A DNA stretch of 39,361 bases, from positions 1 to 39,361 of the forward strand of contig JADHUQ010000002.1 of the NCBI GenBank assembly GCA_016784425.1, given 5' to 3'. Source of the DNA: Candidatus Delongbacteria bacterium (GTDB lineage Bacteria; CAIWAD01; BS150m-G50). The notes below the pieces were generated by a model. The model saw only the letters and a program-made list of their open reading frames with translations. It made no database searches and was not told the origin of the DNA. This document shows positions 14,724 to 24,288 of the stretch, in pieces. A program made the translations under genes and the position numbers. Position 1 is the first letter of the stretch. The number at the start of each line of letters is the position of its first letter.

Positions 14724-16202
14724 ATGAATCTGATGTTGATCATTCATATAATCGAGAGTCTGCTGATCATCTATTTCTCACTGTATCTGCTGATAGAGCT
14801 GGCGATGATCGTGATATTCTTCTTTGTCTGGCGTTCATCATCAGATACTACTGTGCAGTTGGATAAATCTGCCGTAAGCGGGCAGGGGATAACTATCATC
14901 GTCCCGGCTTACAATGAGGAAATGACCATTGTCGATGTGGTAGAGATGCTGGGGGAGTCGGATTATCCTGAATATGAAATCATTGTTGTAACTGACGGTT
15001 GTACCGATGCTACCCTGCAAAAACTGCAGGACCGTTATGCGTTGCAGGATGTTGCCCGGGAATTTGTTGATGATATTGGCACCTCAGGTGTAAACCAGCT
15101 CTACACCAGCCCGGTGAATTCACGTCTGACGGTAATTGACAAACCCAATGGGGGTAAAGCCGACGCACTCAATGTCGGCTTGAGTTTTGCCAGTCATCCC
15201 TACGCCTGTACAATTGATGCCGATTCTATTCTCGATCCCCAGGCGTTGCGGCAGGTAGCTGCACCGTTTCTGGCAGCTGACGGCGAAAGTGTGGTGATGG
15301 TCGGCGGGGCGCTGGCCGTTGCCAACCGGACCAGGCTGGTAGGGAATCGCCTGACAGGAGGTGAGTTTCCCCGTAATCCCTGGGTCGTCTTTCAGGTCAT
15401 CGAGTACCTGCGCTCGTTCCTGGTCAGTCGAACCGGTCTCGCCAGGATACGCGCACTGCTTATTCTATCGGGCGCTTTTACGCTGTTCCGACGCGAAAGC
15501 CTGCTGGCAGCAGGTGGTTTTCTCTCACTGCACAACCATCACCCCTACATCAAAGAGCTGGGACTTGACGGACGGCACACTGTCTGTGAGGATATGGAGG
15601 TTGTGGTCAGGTTGCGCAGATATCTGAAAGAACAGGGAAAGCCCTCCCGGACCGTATTTCTGCCCCGTCCGATCTGCTGGACAGAAGTTCCGGACAATGC
15701 CGCAAATCTTTCGCTGCAACGCAATCGCTGGCATCGGGGACTGCTGGAGACAATTTACTTTCACCGGAAACTGATTCTGGAGCCATTCTATGGTTCTCTC
15801 GGACTCATCGCCCTGCCATATTACCTGATCTTTGAGGCTATATCACCGATCATAAAATTGCTGGCGCTCCTTTTCGTCGGCGGATTGCTGGCCTGGGGAT
15901 TGGTAAACCGGATGGCGATGATTCTGCTGCTGCTGTCGGTCAACATCACCACAGTAATCTTCATCGGGATTATTACAGTTGTGGTTGAGAGCTGGGGGAG
16001 CAAACACTCACCGGTGAATGTTGCCGCACTCAGGTACCGCAATCATCCGGACTGGCTGGCGCTCCTGGGGATGTCAATACTGGGTGATTTCACCTTTGCC
16101 CATATCCGTATGTTCTGGCAACTAGGGGGAATCAGTGGTTTTCTGAAGGGTAGAAAATCGTGGGATAAATTTGAAAGGAAAGGATTTCATGAAGCTGCGT
16201 AG
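14724..16202 (+). CDS. Membrane glycosyltransferase family 2, PgaC/cellulose-synthase-like
   Basis: I choose the ATG at 14724 (492 residues), preceded by AGGAAA, because the protein then begins with a hydrophobic helix (MNLMLIIHIIESLLIIYF). Catalytic GT2 features follow: VPAYNEE at the start of the fold, the nucleotide-binding DADS, the base-bearing CEDMEV, and QRNRWHRG, which is the Q(Q/R)xRW motif of processive synthases. Four or so transmembrane helices close the protein (from about 355). These features indicate processive synthesis and export of a beta-linked polysaccharide from UDP-sugar at the inner membrane, as PgaC/IcaA, hyaluronan and cellulose synthases do. First gene of a five-gene operon; its stop overlaps the start of the next gene. 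The sugar is not determinable from sequence. Confidence 0.92.
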   Translation: MNLMLIIHIIESLLIIYFSLYLLIELAMIVIFFFVWRSSSDTTVQLDKSAVSGQGITIIVPAYNEEMTIVDVVEMLGESDYPEYEIIVVTDGCTDATLQKLQDRYALQDVAREFVDDIGTSGVNQLYTSPVNSRLTVIDKPNGGKADALNVGLSFASHPYACTIDADSILDPQALRQVAAPFLAADGESVVMVGGALAVANRTRLVGNRLTGGEFPRNPWVVFQVIEYLRSFLVSRTGLARIRALLILSGAFTLFRRESLLAAGGFLSLHNHHPYIKELGLDGRHTVCEDMEVVVRLRRYLKEQGKPSRTVFLPRPICWTEVPDNAANLSLQRNRWHRGLLETIYFHRKLILEPFYGSLGLIALPYYLIFEAISPIIKLLALLFVGGLLAWGLVNRMAMILLLLSVNITTVIFIGIITVVVESWGSKHSPVNVAALRYRNHPDWLALLGMSILGDFTFAHIRMFWQLGGISGFLKGRKSWDKFERKGFHEAA

Positions 16203-17127
16203 AACATTCTTCTTCATCTGTCTGCTGGCCTCCGTCCCACTTACAGGTTGCTTCAACAGCAACGCGGATGTCGACAGCAATCCACTCGGGAGTGACAATG
16301 CTGGTGAAATCTGGATCAGAATCACTTACCCCGCCCAGTGGGGTACCGTAGCCGGAATTGAGGAGATCAGTGTAGAAGCCGGACCGGTTGGTGAAATTGA
16401 CTCGGTCGGCTTTTTTGTCGACGGGCAGGAGCTGGGTAACGACTCTGTTTCACCCTTCACATTTACCTGGGATGTTAACGGTCTGACCGGCTCTCACTCG
16501 ATTTTCACAAGAGCATATACCGCTGCAGGAACGACAGATTCCGATCTGTTGACTGTAAGTGTTTTTGAGCCCTCTCCTCTGGAACCGGTTATTACCTCAC
16601 CGGCCAATTTGAGCGTCGTGGAAAACACAATCACAGTATTTGCTGAGGAGACCACTCCTGTAGAGGTAGACAGTGTTGTACTTTACACTGACGGTCAGCG
16701 TTTTGAGGCGGATGATACTGAACCGTTCCAGTTTCTATGGACCGTTCCCGACTCAGTCAATTCACATACATTATTTGTAAAATCCTGGCTGGAGAACCGT
16801 TCCGGAACATCCCCACTGGTGACCCTGTTTGTAGAATCCGATTATGACACCCGACTGCCCTATGTCCAGATCCTCTCGCCGGCTGACTGGTCTGTGGTAC
16901 AGGGGGAGATTGAGGTTATTGCCGCAGCACTGGATAACTACGGTATTGATCGGGTTGTTCTGGTTCTTGACGGTCTGGACCATGACACACTTTATACAGC
17001 ACCTTACCTGTTTCCTCTGAATACTGATCTTCTGACAGAGGAGAACCACACCTTGATCTGCAGAGCCTATGATACAGCCGACAATTATAATCTGTCAAAT
17101 ATGGTCACTATCGTGGTGGACCGATGA
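16189..17127 (+). CDS. Lipoprotein with bacterial Ig-like repeats
   Basis: The ATG at 16189 sits behind AAAGGA and overlaps the end of the GT gene by 14 bases; a TTG at 16171 is less likely. The 312-residue product has a lipoprotein signal (lipobox LTGC, Cys near residue 21). It then carries three Ig-like repeats of about 90 residues. Each begins near a PxxG/S-V-V or W-G/S-V pattern and contains V-x-F-x-D-G-Q or V-L-V-L-D-G-L and a late P-F-x-F-x-W/P strand, resembling Big_7-type domains. Such domains usually bind carbohydrate or scaffold. Its place between the synthase and the exporter suggests a periplasmic or outer-membrane accessory that guides the polymer (inference). Confidence 0.8.
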   Translation: MKLRRTFFFICLLASVPLTGCFNSNADVDSNPLGSDNAGEIWIRITYPAQWGTVAGIEEISVEAGPVGEIDSVGFFVDGQELGNDSVSPFTFTWDVNGLTGSHSIFTRAYTAAGTTDSDLLTVSVFEPSPLEPVITSPANLSVVENTITVFAEETTPVEVDSVVLYTDGQRFEADDTEPFQFLWTVPDSVNSHTLFVKSWLENRSGTSPLVTLFVESDYDTRLPYVQILSPADWSVVQGEIEVIAAALDNYGIDRVVLVLDGLDHDTLYTAPYLFPLNTDLLTEENHTLICRAYDTADNYNLSNMVTIVVDR

Positions 17128-18689
17128 GGGGCTGGAAAACCGGTCTCCTCCACCGCACAATCCCTCTGTTTACAACGATGTTGCTGCTGGCCCTGGTGGC
17201 TGAAGGTGGGCAGAGGTTTCTGGAAGGACGGGCAGCGGTTTCTGTCTCCGACTATCCAGGCGCCGTAGATCTGCTGAAAACAGCCGTCGTTGAGGATAAG
17301 ACAAATCCTGAAGCCTGGCGCCTGCTCGGGTTTTCCTACTGGAGGCTGGATTCCCTGCAGGAGGCGGTGGCAGCATATCAGCAGGTCCTGATCCTGCGTC
17401 CCGCTGATTACGATGCCAGACTGGGACTGGGGGCGATTTTCGCATTGCTGGGATCAACCGGCCCCTCCATCGCTATCTTCTCAGAGATCCTCGCTACTGA
17501 CTCAACCGATGTTGAGGCCTGGCTGGGGGTGGGGAGAAGCTACTCCTGGCAGAATGATCTGAGGGAGGCGGAGTCCGCCTACCGCCAGGCCCTCTTCTAC
17601 AAGCCCGGCTATCCCAGGTCTCTACTTGGCCTGGCCGAAGTTCTCGCCTGGCAGAATAGATCCACTGAAGCGCGAGCAGTCTACTGCCAGCTCCTGGAGG
17701 TTGACTCCACCTATGCCGAGGCCTGGACCGGACTGGGAAACAGCTGGTACTGGGTAGATCACCCTTACCAGGCGCTCCTCTATTACCGCAAAGCCCGGCA
17801 GCTGGATGAGCATGATCAACAGTTAAACCGGCTGATAACCAGGGTTGAAAACGAGGTGGAATGGAGCCACCAGCCGACCTACACCTACTGGGCGGAGGAT
17901 GACGACGGTTTGATCACAGAACATGAAAAGCTCTCCTTTTCCACCGGGAAGCGTATAAACGACCTGTTTGAGATCACCGGAAGGTTTTCAGCCTACAGCT
18001 CTTTCAGGGATAACGGCTGGAGTTACCGCCGTAACCTGGGTGTGAGCGGTGTGATACACACCTTTCGCGGTTTCAATATTCAGCCTGAGGCCGACATTGA
18101 TCTCTTGTCCGGAAATCTGGACCTGCTGCAACTCCTGGGTAGTTATCAGGGAAACAGAAGCTGGAGCTGGTTCAGGAGTAAGCTCATTTACGCAAACAGT
18201 CTCTATGAGTTGTGGTCCGACACCCGGGCCGACGGTGTCTGGGGAGAGGTCACATTTGAAAAGAAAGCTCTGTTCGCAGTCACCGCCGGTGCCGGAAGAT
18301 GGTATCTGTCGGATGAGAACAGAAAAAGCCAGGTGTCGATCCAGCTCCGGATCACCTCTCTCCAGGCAGCAGGGCTCACCTTCCTGCTAAACTCCAGATA
18401 TCTGGATTTCCGGGAAAATGTCGTCGGCTACTGGACACCACAGGAGTTGCGTTATGACGGTGTTGGCATGCAGTATACGGGCAACCTGAACCGCTTTATT
18501 CAGCTTGAAGGTACCGGGGAATACGCCATCAATACCGACAGTAATCGCTTCATCAGTCTGACCGGGTCAATTCAAACCGTTCTCCTGGAGGACTATCGGA
18601 TCAGTACCGGTGTGTCGTATTTCGAAACGGATACAGATTACCGTATGCTGCTCTGGCGTGTATCACTCCAGGCTGGAGGACTGTTTTGA
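17124..18689 (+). CDS. TPR-containing outer-membrane beta-barrel, PgaA/YaiO-like polysaccharide exporter
   Basis: This starts at an ATG overlapping the previous stop (ATGA). The 521-residue protein has an N-terminal signal (about 1-30). About six TPR repeats follow (about 35-240), with typical A-x-x-L-G and W-L-G-V-G-x-S-Y helices such as PEAWRLLGFSYW and VEAWLGVGRSYSW. The C-terminal half (about 245-521) consists of alternating aromatic/polar strands ending in a terminal aromatic (AGGLF), i.e. an outer-membrane barrel of YaiO/PgaA type. In PgaA and BcsC the TPR part binds deacetylated polymer and the barrel exports it. The same role is likely here given the GT2 and deacetylase neighbours. 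Confidence 0.85.
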   Translation: MRGWKTGLLHRTIPLFTTMLLLALVAEGGQRFLEGRAAVSVSDYPGAVDLLKTAVVEDKTNPEAWRLLGFSYWRLDSLQEAVAAYQQVLILRPADYDARLGLGAIFALLGSTGPSIAIFSEILATDSTDVEAWLGVGRSYSWQNDLREAESAYRQALFYKPGYPRSLLGLAEVLAWQNRSTEARAVYCQLLEVDSTYAEAWTGLGNSWYWVDHPYQALLYYRKARQLDEHDQQLNRLITRVENEVEWSHQPTYTYWAEDDDGLITEHEKLSFSTGKRINDLFEITGRFSAYSSFRDNGWSYRRNLGVSGVIHTFRGFNIQPEADIDLLSGNLDLLQLLGSYQGNRSWSWFRSKLIYANSLYELWSDTRADGVWGEVTFEKKALFAVTAGAGRWYLSDENRKSQVSIQLRITSLQAAGLTFLLNSRYLDFRENVVGYWTPQELRYDGVGMQYTGNLNRFIQLEGTGEYAINTDSNRFISLTGSIQTVLLEDYRISTGVSYFETDTDYRMLLWRVSLQAGGLF

Positions 18690-21600
18690 AGGGTAAGTAT
18701 GCAGTTATTGCCCTCCTTGCAGCAATCCTGGTCTGGACTGTGTCTGTCATGCTGAACTACATGGACAGACCACTTACCGGCACGATGAAGAATCTGGTCG
18801 GAGAAATCACCGGTTCAAGCAGTGTATCCTCCAGACAGATCATTCCAGTTCATACCATGCAGGAGTGGAAGTCACTGGCCGCGAAGAGTGAGTACTTCAC
18901 CCGGGTTGTCCGGGATCAGATTCAGCTGCAAACCACGCGTAGAAATCAGGATCTGAGTCCGGCCGAAGTATCCTGGCAGTCATTTTTCATGAAGGGTTTC
19001 AATCTGGGTGCGGCGCTCCCGGGATGCTTTCCGTCTGAATTCAAAGCCACCAGAGACCAGTATTATCACTGGCTGGAACAGATGGGCGATCTGGAGGTCA
19101 ATGTGGTCAGAACCTATACCATTCTCCCACCTGAATTCTATGAAGTGCTCAAACGGTACAATTTCAACAATCACAACAATCCCATCTATTTAGTCCAGGG
19201 TGTGTGGGCGTATGTGATCAGTGAAGGCAGCTATGGTGATCCCCGGTACATTGAAAACTTTCAGGCCGAGATCAGGGATGTGATCGATGTGATTCATGGT
19301 AACGCGGTCATTGAGGCCAGGCCTGGTCACGCACACGGTGTTTATACTGCGAACGTCAGTAGATATACTGCGGCCATCATTCTGGGTCGGGAATGGGAAC
19401 CGAATACTGTCAGCGATATGAGACGGCAGTTTCCGGAGAGAACATCATATGAAGGGGTGTTTTTCTCAGTGCCTGACGGACACCCCATGGAGTGCTGGAT
19501 TTCGGAAGCACTCGATTACACTGCCAGATATGAAACTTCCTCATATCAATTCCAGCACGCGCTCTCTTTTGTGAACTGGTTGCCACTGGATCCGATGTAT
19601 CACGACAGCGAGTGGATTGAATGGGACGCTGTACGGGAATTCGATAATGATCTTGAAACGATCGATCCTGGAAATATTCACGACTCGCCGCTGTTCAAGC
19701 CGGGTTATTTCGCAAGTTACCATGCTTATCCCTATTACCCAGATTTTGTCTTCAACGATCCCGGCTATCGCCAGGCGCAATGCGCTCAGGGGCCATGCAC
19801 CTACTTTGGTTATCTGCAGGACCTGGTAGCAGCACATGCCAATTTACCGGTAGTCATTGCGGAGTTTGGCGTGCCCTCCAGCCGCAGCGCCTCCCATTTT
19901 GAACCGGCGGGGATGAACCAGGGTGGACACTCGGAGGTGGAGCAGTGCAGAATCAACGCCCACCTGATCGGTGATATTCATCAATCAGGTGCGGCAGGCG
20001 CCATCCAGTTTTCCTGGATTGACGAGTGGTTCAAACATAACTGGCTGGTAATGGAATTTGAGCTTCCCCGCGAACGCAACAAGTTGTGGCATAATCTGGA
20101 AGATCCGGAGCAGAACTTCGGTATTCTGGCGCTGGAATCAAAAACCATAGTCATCGATGGTAAGCTGGCTGACTGGAAGGATTCCCAGATGCTGGCAACC
20201 GATCCGGCAGGTGATGCTGCGGTCAGCGGAGTGGATATCAGCTCTTTCTGGGCGACCTCTGATGCCAGCTGTCTCTATCTGAGAATGGACTTCAATGAAG
20301 AACTCACGGATGCAACCTGGCAGGATCAGACGATCTGGATTGGAATTGACACCTACGACAGGGATAGAGGCGACTTCTGCTTTCCCGACCGGTCCTTTAC
20401 GGCGCCAGCCGGGCTTGAATTTCTGCTCGAGATTGCCGGACCTGGCCAATCGCGTCTGCTGGTTGATGATCCCTACGATGTTTATACCGATTACTTCAAA
20501 CAGGAAACACCCGGCTACAGCTCCCTGCCCAATCGTGACGGCGTCTTCCACGATCAACGACTTCTGACCAACAGAATGCGTGAAACTCTGTTTGGCGAGC
20601 TGTTTCCCGCAGTATATCTGACCCGCAGTAATCTGCTGTGGGGTACTGCTGATCCGGAAGTCCCGCAACACAGCTCACTGGTCGACATCTCTCTCAGCAG
20701 CGATCGCAGGCAGATCGAACTGCGCCTTCCCTGGGCACTGCTCAATGTAACCGATCCCTCCACGAGGTCTTTGCTCGACAATCGCCCGGAGACTGATGAG
20801 TTGGACATTACCACGACAGCCGGTTTCACCTTTTATCCTCTGGTTGTGCAGAACCAGGGTAGCAGCCGGAAGCTGGTTGACGCCATACCGGATGATCGTG
20901 AACAGGGGATCAGCTTCAGCTGGGACAGGTGGGAGGTTCCGGCCTACACATCCCGTTTGAAAGAGGGTGCCGAACTGGTTGCGACAGCTTTTCGATCTGC
21001 AGTCGGATCGGTAAATTCTACGGAGCAGTTTCCGAAGGGGCCACTTGCCGAACTTGCACAGTGGCCGGGAGGAAAAGGGGGAGGTGTATCCCTCACCTTT
21101 GATGACGGCAGCTCAAATCAGTTTCGTTACGGCAAGAAACTGCTGGAAAAGTATGGCATGCGCGGCACTTTTTTTGTCGTTACCAGCTGGACCGGTCACA
21201 GTCCTCTCGTCACCGGTGAAGCAGGGGGTTTAATCACCCGCCGGCTTTCGATACCGGAAATCCGCGAACTGCACCGGGCGGGGCACGAAATTGGCAGTCA
21301 TGGCCATGAACATCGCCCGCTGAATAACAGTGTAACCGAACGGTGGATGATCTCCACCTTTTCAGAAAGTCAGATGCTGATTTCCGAATGGACAGGTGAA
21401 TCACCGATTTCAATCGCTTATCCCTATTCCGCCCTGACGGCTGATGGGATGGAAACACTGGTGAATCTGGGTTTTCAATACGGCCGTTTCAGTGGTAACC
21501 ACTCAAATGATCCGGCTGCTGTATCGAATCTGGGATTATACAGCCATATCATGATTGACGACCAGAACCCGGACCCATATTCCCTGGTTGGACTGTTGGA

Positions 21601-22045
21601 TGAGAACCGGGACCGGTGGACTATTTTGCAGTATCATCATCTCTTTCCTACAGATGCCCGCGAATACAGTCAGCTGGTGGATCATGATGTTGAGGAAAAG
21701 TATAATGTAACCCCCCGGAGTTTTGAGCGTCAGCTACGGTTGCTCCGCAATCGCAACCTGTCAGTTCTCCCCCTGCGGGAAATGGGTGAATATCTGGAGG
21801 CGTACGCAGCCACAACACTGGAGTTCAGTGAACACCAGGACAGCTATGTATTGACCCTGAAAACAAAGACCAACCTGAGGGGAGATTACCCACCGCTGAC
21901 CGTGAAGCTGTGGACTCCCTGGGAATGGATATCTATTGATGGTTCTGAAAACGATGGTGTCTATCATAACCGTACCGGGTATCTCACGTTTGAGATGATT
22001 CCAGGCAGTGAGGCTGTTGTTCAGAGAGGCTACAGTGAGAGATAA
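18686..22045 (+). CDS. Fusion of GH-A-like glycoside hydrolase, CBM9-like domain and CE4 polysaccharide deacetylase
   Basis: The TTG start overlaps the exporter stop (TTGA). The 1119-residue product has an N-terminal membrane anchor (about 4-26). Residues about 85-475 form a probable TIM-barrel hydrolase: Glu236 in LGREWEPN and Glu393 in VVIAEFGVPS look like the acid/base and nucleophile of clan GH-A. Residues about 485-760 resemble a CBM9/DOMON-like sugar-binding domain (IDGKLADWKD; YLRMDFNEE). Residues about 790-1060 form a CE4 domain with LTFDDG (Asp806, Asp807), H872-x3-H876 in SHGHEH, and YPY. PgaB similarly couples a deacetylase and a hydrolase, but with the deacetylase first and a GH153 domain last. 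It probably trims and deacetylates the polymer in the periplasm. Confidence 0.88.
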   Translation: MKGKYAVIALLAAILVWTVSVMLNYMDRPLTGTMKNLVGEITGSSSVSSRQIIPVHTMQEWKSLAAKSEYFTRVVRDQIQLQTTRRNQDLSPAEVSWQSFFMKGFNLGAALPGCFPSEFKATRDQYYHWLEQMGDLEVNVVRTYTILPPEFYEVLKRYNFNNHNNPIYLVQGVWAYVISEGSYGDPRYIENFQAEIRDVIDVIHGNAVIEARPGHAHGVYTANVSRYTAAIILGREWEPNTVSDMRRQFPERTSYEGVFFSVPDGHPMECWISEALDYTARYETSSYQFQHALSFVNWLPLDPMYHDSEWIEWDAVREFDNDLETIDPGNIHDSPLFKPGYFASYHAYPYYPDFVFNDPGYRQAQCAQGPCTYFGYLQDLVAAHANLPVVIAEFGVPSSRSASHFEPAGMNQGGHSEVEQCRINAHLIGDIHQSGAAGAIQFSWIDEWFKHNWLVMEFELPRERNKLWHNLEDPEQNFGILALESKTIVIDGKLADWKDSQMLATDPAGDAAVSGVDISSFWATSDASCLYLRMDFNEELTDATWQDQTIWIGIDTYDRDRGDFCFPDRSFTAPAGLEFLLEIAGPGQSRLLVDDPYDVYTDYFKQETPGYSSLPNRDGVFHDQRLLTNRMRETLFGELFPAVYLTRSNLLWGTADPEVPQHSSLVDISLSSDRRQIELRLPWALLNVTDPSTRSLLDNRPETDELDITTTAGFTFYPLVVQNQGSSRKLVDAIPDDREQGISFSWDRWEVPAYTSRLKEGAELVATAFRSAVGSVNSTEQFPKGPLAELAQWPGGKGGGVSLTFDDGSSNQFRYGKKLLEKYGMRGTFFVVTSWTGHSPLVTGEAGGLITRRLSIPEIRELHRAGHEIGSHGHEHRPLNNSVTERWMISTFSESQMLISEWTGESPISIAYPYSALTADGMETLVNLGFQYGRFSGNHSNDPAAVSNLGLYSHIMIDDQNPDPYSLVGLLDENRDRWTILQYHHLFPTDAREYSQLVDHDVEEKYNVTPRSFERQLRLLRNRNLSVLPLREMGEYLEAYAATTLEFSEHQDSYVLTLKTKTNLRGDYPPLTVKLWTPWEWISIDGSENDGVYHNRTGYLTFEMIPGSEAVVQRGYSER

Positions 22046-22052
22046 GTTTATC

Positions 22053-23924
22053 ATGACCGGTTTTAAGAATCAGCTTCGTCATTGCGTAATTTACTGTCTG
22101 GTATTGTGGGGCATGTTGCTGATCACCGGATGCTCGCCACCCTCGGTCGACGAGCGCATCCAGTCGGAACTGCCCGGCCGCGCTCCCGATTTCGTGGTGC
22201 CGCGGGCGGCAATTCTCGCTACGAGCGATGGTGAAGGGCTGGGGACCTTTTCCGACGGTGTCCTGCTTGCCTACGAAGCGCTGAATCGGGCGGGAATTCC
22301 CACCCGGATCTGTGACCGGACCATTCTTGCCGACAGCTCAAGACTCGGTGATTACAGCATTATCATCGCTTCCACCCTCTTCGGCTATCATGATGCTGAT
22401 CAGCGCTTCTCGCTGACATTCATGGATGATGATCAATTGAAACTCCTCAACGACTGGATATTTGACGGCGGTGTGCTCGTTGCCGGGGAGAATTTTGGCA
22501 GAAACAGCCGTGAAGGACATGACCGGCTGGTAGATTCAGCTGAGCTGAATTCTGAAACATGGTTGCTCGGCGATGCGATCGGGGTAACCCTGACCGAGCA
22601 GAATCTTGAAGGGTTCGAACTGTCCCTGCAGGCGGATTCAACTGAAACCAAAATCTGGCGGACTAAAGCCAAATACCTGCTTACAAAGCCGGAGTGGCTT
22701 CTTGCTCCCTCTGCCAGGGTGGATACAACCCGGGTGAGGGTTCTGGGCAGCTGGAAAAACCTGGACCGGAAAATTCCTGCAGTCTGGGAAAGCTCCTGGG
22801 GCTCAGGGCGGATGTTCTATTTTTCAGACTTCAGACTCCTGCACCCAAACCTGGATGGTGGACTCTCTTCACCTGATGAAATTGAAAACTTCTACCGGTA
22901 TCTGGCCGCTCGCGTTTTCCCGCTGGACGAGCGTTCAACAATTGAGCAGATTTCTGTTTCCCCCTGGTACCGAGGTCACACGGCCGTACTGGCTGTTACC
23001 TTGAATGCTACCGGGGAGGAGGAGAGTTTCGAGCGAACCATCAGCTCGCTGCTTGAGGATGCACCCGCGTTGACCCTGTTCACCAGTCATCCTGAAACCG
23101 TTGCCCGCCGGCTCCCGGCTGACCTGCTGCAGCGGGTGGAGATAGCCTCACTCAGTAAATCAGACCAGCAACTGAGCCATCTTGAGCCGCAGCGTGCCAG
23201 AGAATTGATTCACTGGCCCCCGTCCACTGCTGTTTCGATCAGGGGTTTTCGGTTTCCCAGATTAGCCAGAGCCCGGTCGATATTCGAGTATCTCGATCTG
23301 GCCGGTTACGCTTATGATAGCAGCCTGCCGGTGAACCATCAGGATTATTACGCTGGCAGTCTTTATCCTGTCAATCTCATGCTTACCGATCAGGGTGGCA
23401 GCACTGAGCTGAAACTACTGGAAATGGGGCCGATATTCCGTGATGACTGGTCGTTTTACGAAAAGGCTCCCAGTGATAGAATTCAGGCTGCCGCCATGTA
23501 CCGCGATTTCCTGCTGGAAGCCTGGAGCGGTGTCTTCCTTCCCCGGAACGGGCTGATGGTCCAGATTGGAGATCCGCAGTTTGAGGGTGAGTCGGAGGCT
23601 ACACTGGAGCCGGTGAAAGTCCTGATCAACACGGCACTGGCTGATAACGGCTGGGTTACAAACCTGGCAACTGTGGCAGATTTCTGGAAGATGAGAGAAA
23701 CTGTAACGGTTTCGCTCTGGCGCACAGACAACAAAGTGCAGATACTGGTTTCGGGCGGTGAACAGGATATCGCCGGCCTGACTCTAAAGGTGGCGGTCTC
23801 GGCAGACTGGTCAATGGAAAGGCTTGAAGCCGCCCTGAATGGGACAGTTCAGATGGAGAGTGACCGGTTGCTCAATCTCATCAGCAATTCAGGTAATCGG
23901 TCTTTCTATTCGTTACATGATTGA
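22053..23924 (+). CDS. Lipoprotein with GATase-like and degenerate deacetylase-like domains
   Basis: The frame extends to 22008, but the ATG at 22053 gives a proper lipoprotein signal (lipobox LITGC, Cys near residue 25) and 623 residues. Residues about 45-300 resemble a Rossmann/GATase-like or ThuA-like domain (RAAILATSDGEG, GGVLVAGENFG). Residues about 305-530 resemble a CE4 fold: a beta strand where TFDD would be reads AVTLNATGEEE, lacking both Asp. An RGFRFP segment and a YDSSLP motif, both frequent in CE4 proteins, are retained. A small beta-rich tail follows. It is probably a non-catalytic polysaccharide-binding or regulatory partner of the preceding deacetylase. Last gene of the operon. 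Domain calls are tentative. Confidence 0.72.
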   Translation: MTGFKNQLRHCVIYCLVLWGMLLITGCSPPSVDERIQSELPGRAPDFVVPRAAILATSDGEGLGTFSDGVLLAYEALNRAGIPTRICDRTILADSSRLGDYSIIIASTLFGYHDADQRFSLTFMDDDQLKLLNDWIFDGGVLVAGENFGRNSREGHDRLVDSAELNSETWLLGDAIGVTLTEQNLEGFELSLQADSTETKIWRTKAKYLLTKPEWLLAPSARVDTTRVRVLGSWKNLDRKIPAVWESSWGSGRMFYFSDFRLLHPNLDGGLSSPDEIENFYRYLAARVFPLDERSTIEQISVSPWYRGHTAVLAVTLNATGEEESFERTISSLLEDAPALTLFTSHPETVARRLPADLLQRVEIASLSKSDQQLSHLEPQRARELIHWPPSTAVSIRGFRFPRLARARSIFEYLDLAGYAYDSSLPVNHQDYYAGSLYPVNLMLTDQGGSTELKLLEMGPIFRDDWSFYEKAPSDRIQAAAMYRDFLLEAWSGVFLPRNGLMVQIGDPQFEGESEATLEPVKVLINTALADNGWVTNLATVADFWKMRETVTVSLWRTDNKVQILVSGGEQDIAGLTLKVAVSADWSMERLEAALNGTVQMESDRLLNLISNSGNRSFYSLHD

Positions 23925-24288
23925 CATGATCGCTTCAGCAGCAATATCTCATCCAAAGACAACTCCTCCTGTTGCAGTCTATGCTGTGAATGGGGTCCTC
24001 ACTATCCTGCTCGTTCCACGCCATTGCTTCGGTTCAGGGAGGACCCATCTGGTACGTTGCTAACGACAGCGAACTTGGTAATACTATAGTATTCCCCAGT
24101 TAAGCTGACCGTTTGAGTTAGTGCATTTCGGGAAATACTGTTTAAATGATGCCGCTGTCTCCATAATAAAGCGGACATTTCAGGTGAGCATCGCTATATA
24201 TACGGATAGTTCCTTTTTGTTTGCGACAGCTCCCTTGTACAGAGGGTGTTGGCGCCGGGCAGAGGTAATCAAACTAGGAGGTCTGATC
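23925..24288. other. Intergenic region after the polysaccharide operon
   Basis: These 364 bases contain an 8-bp perfect inverted repeat (GGGTCCTC 23993-24000, GAGGACCC 24039-24046), which may terminate the operon without a U-run. An AATACTATAGTATT palindrome follows at about 24079-24092. Its right half, AGTATTCCCC, can also pair with GGGAAATACT about 40 bases further on. I find no RNA gene. A good AGGAGG site precedes the ATG at 24289. Confidence 0.4.

Noticed and set aside
24079..24092. AATACTATAGTATT palindrome as a copy of the 8331-8413 repeat
   Set aside because: Only about eight bases are shared and the surrounding sequence is unrelated.
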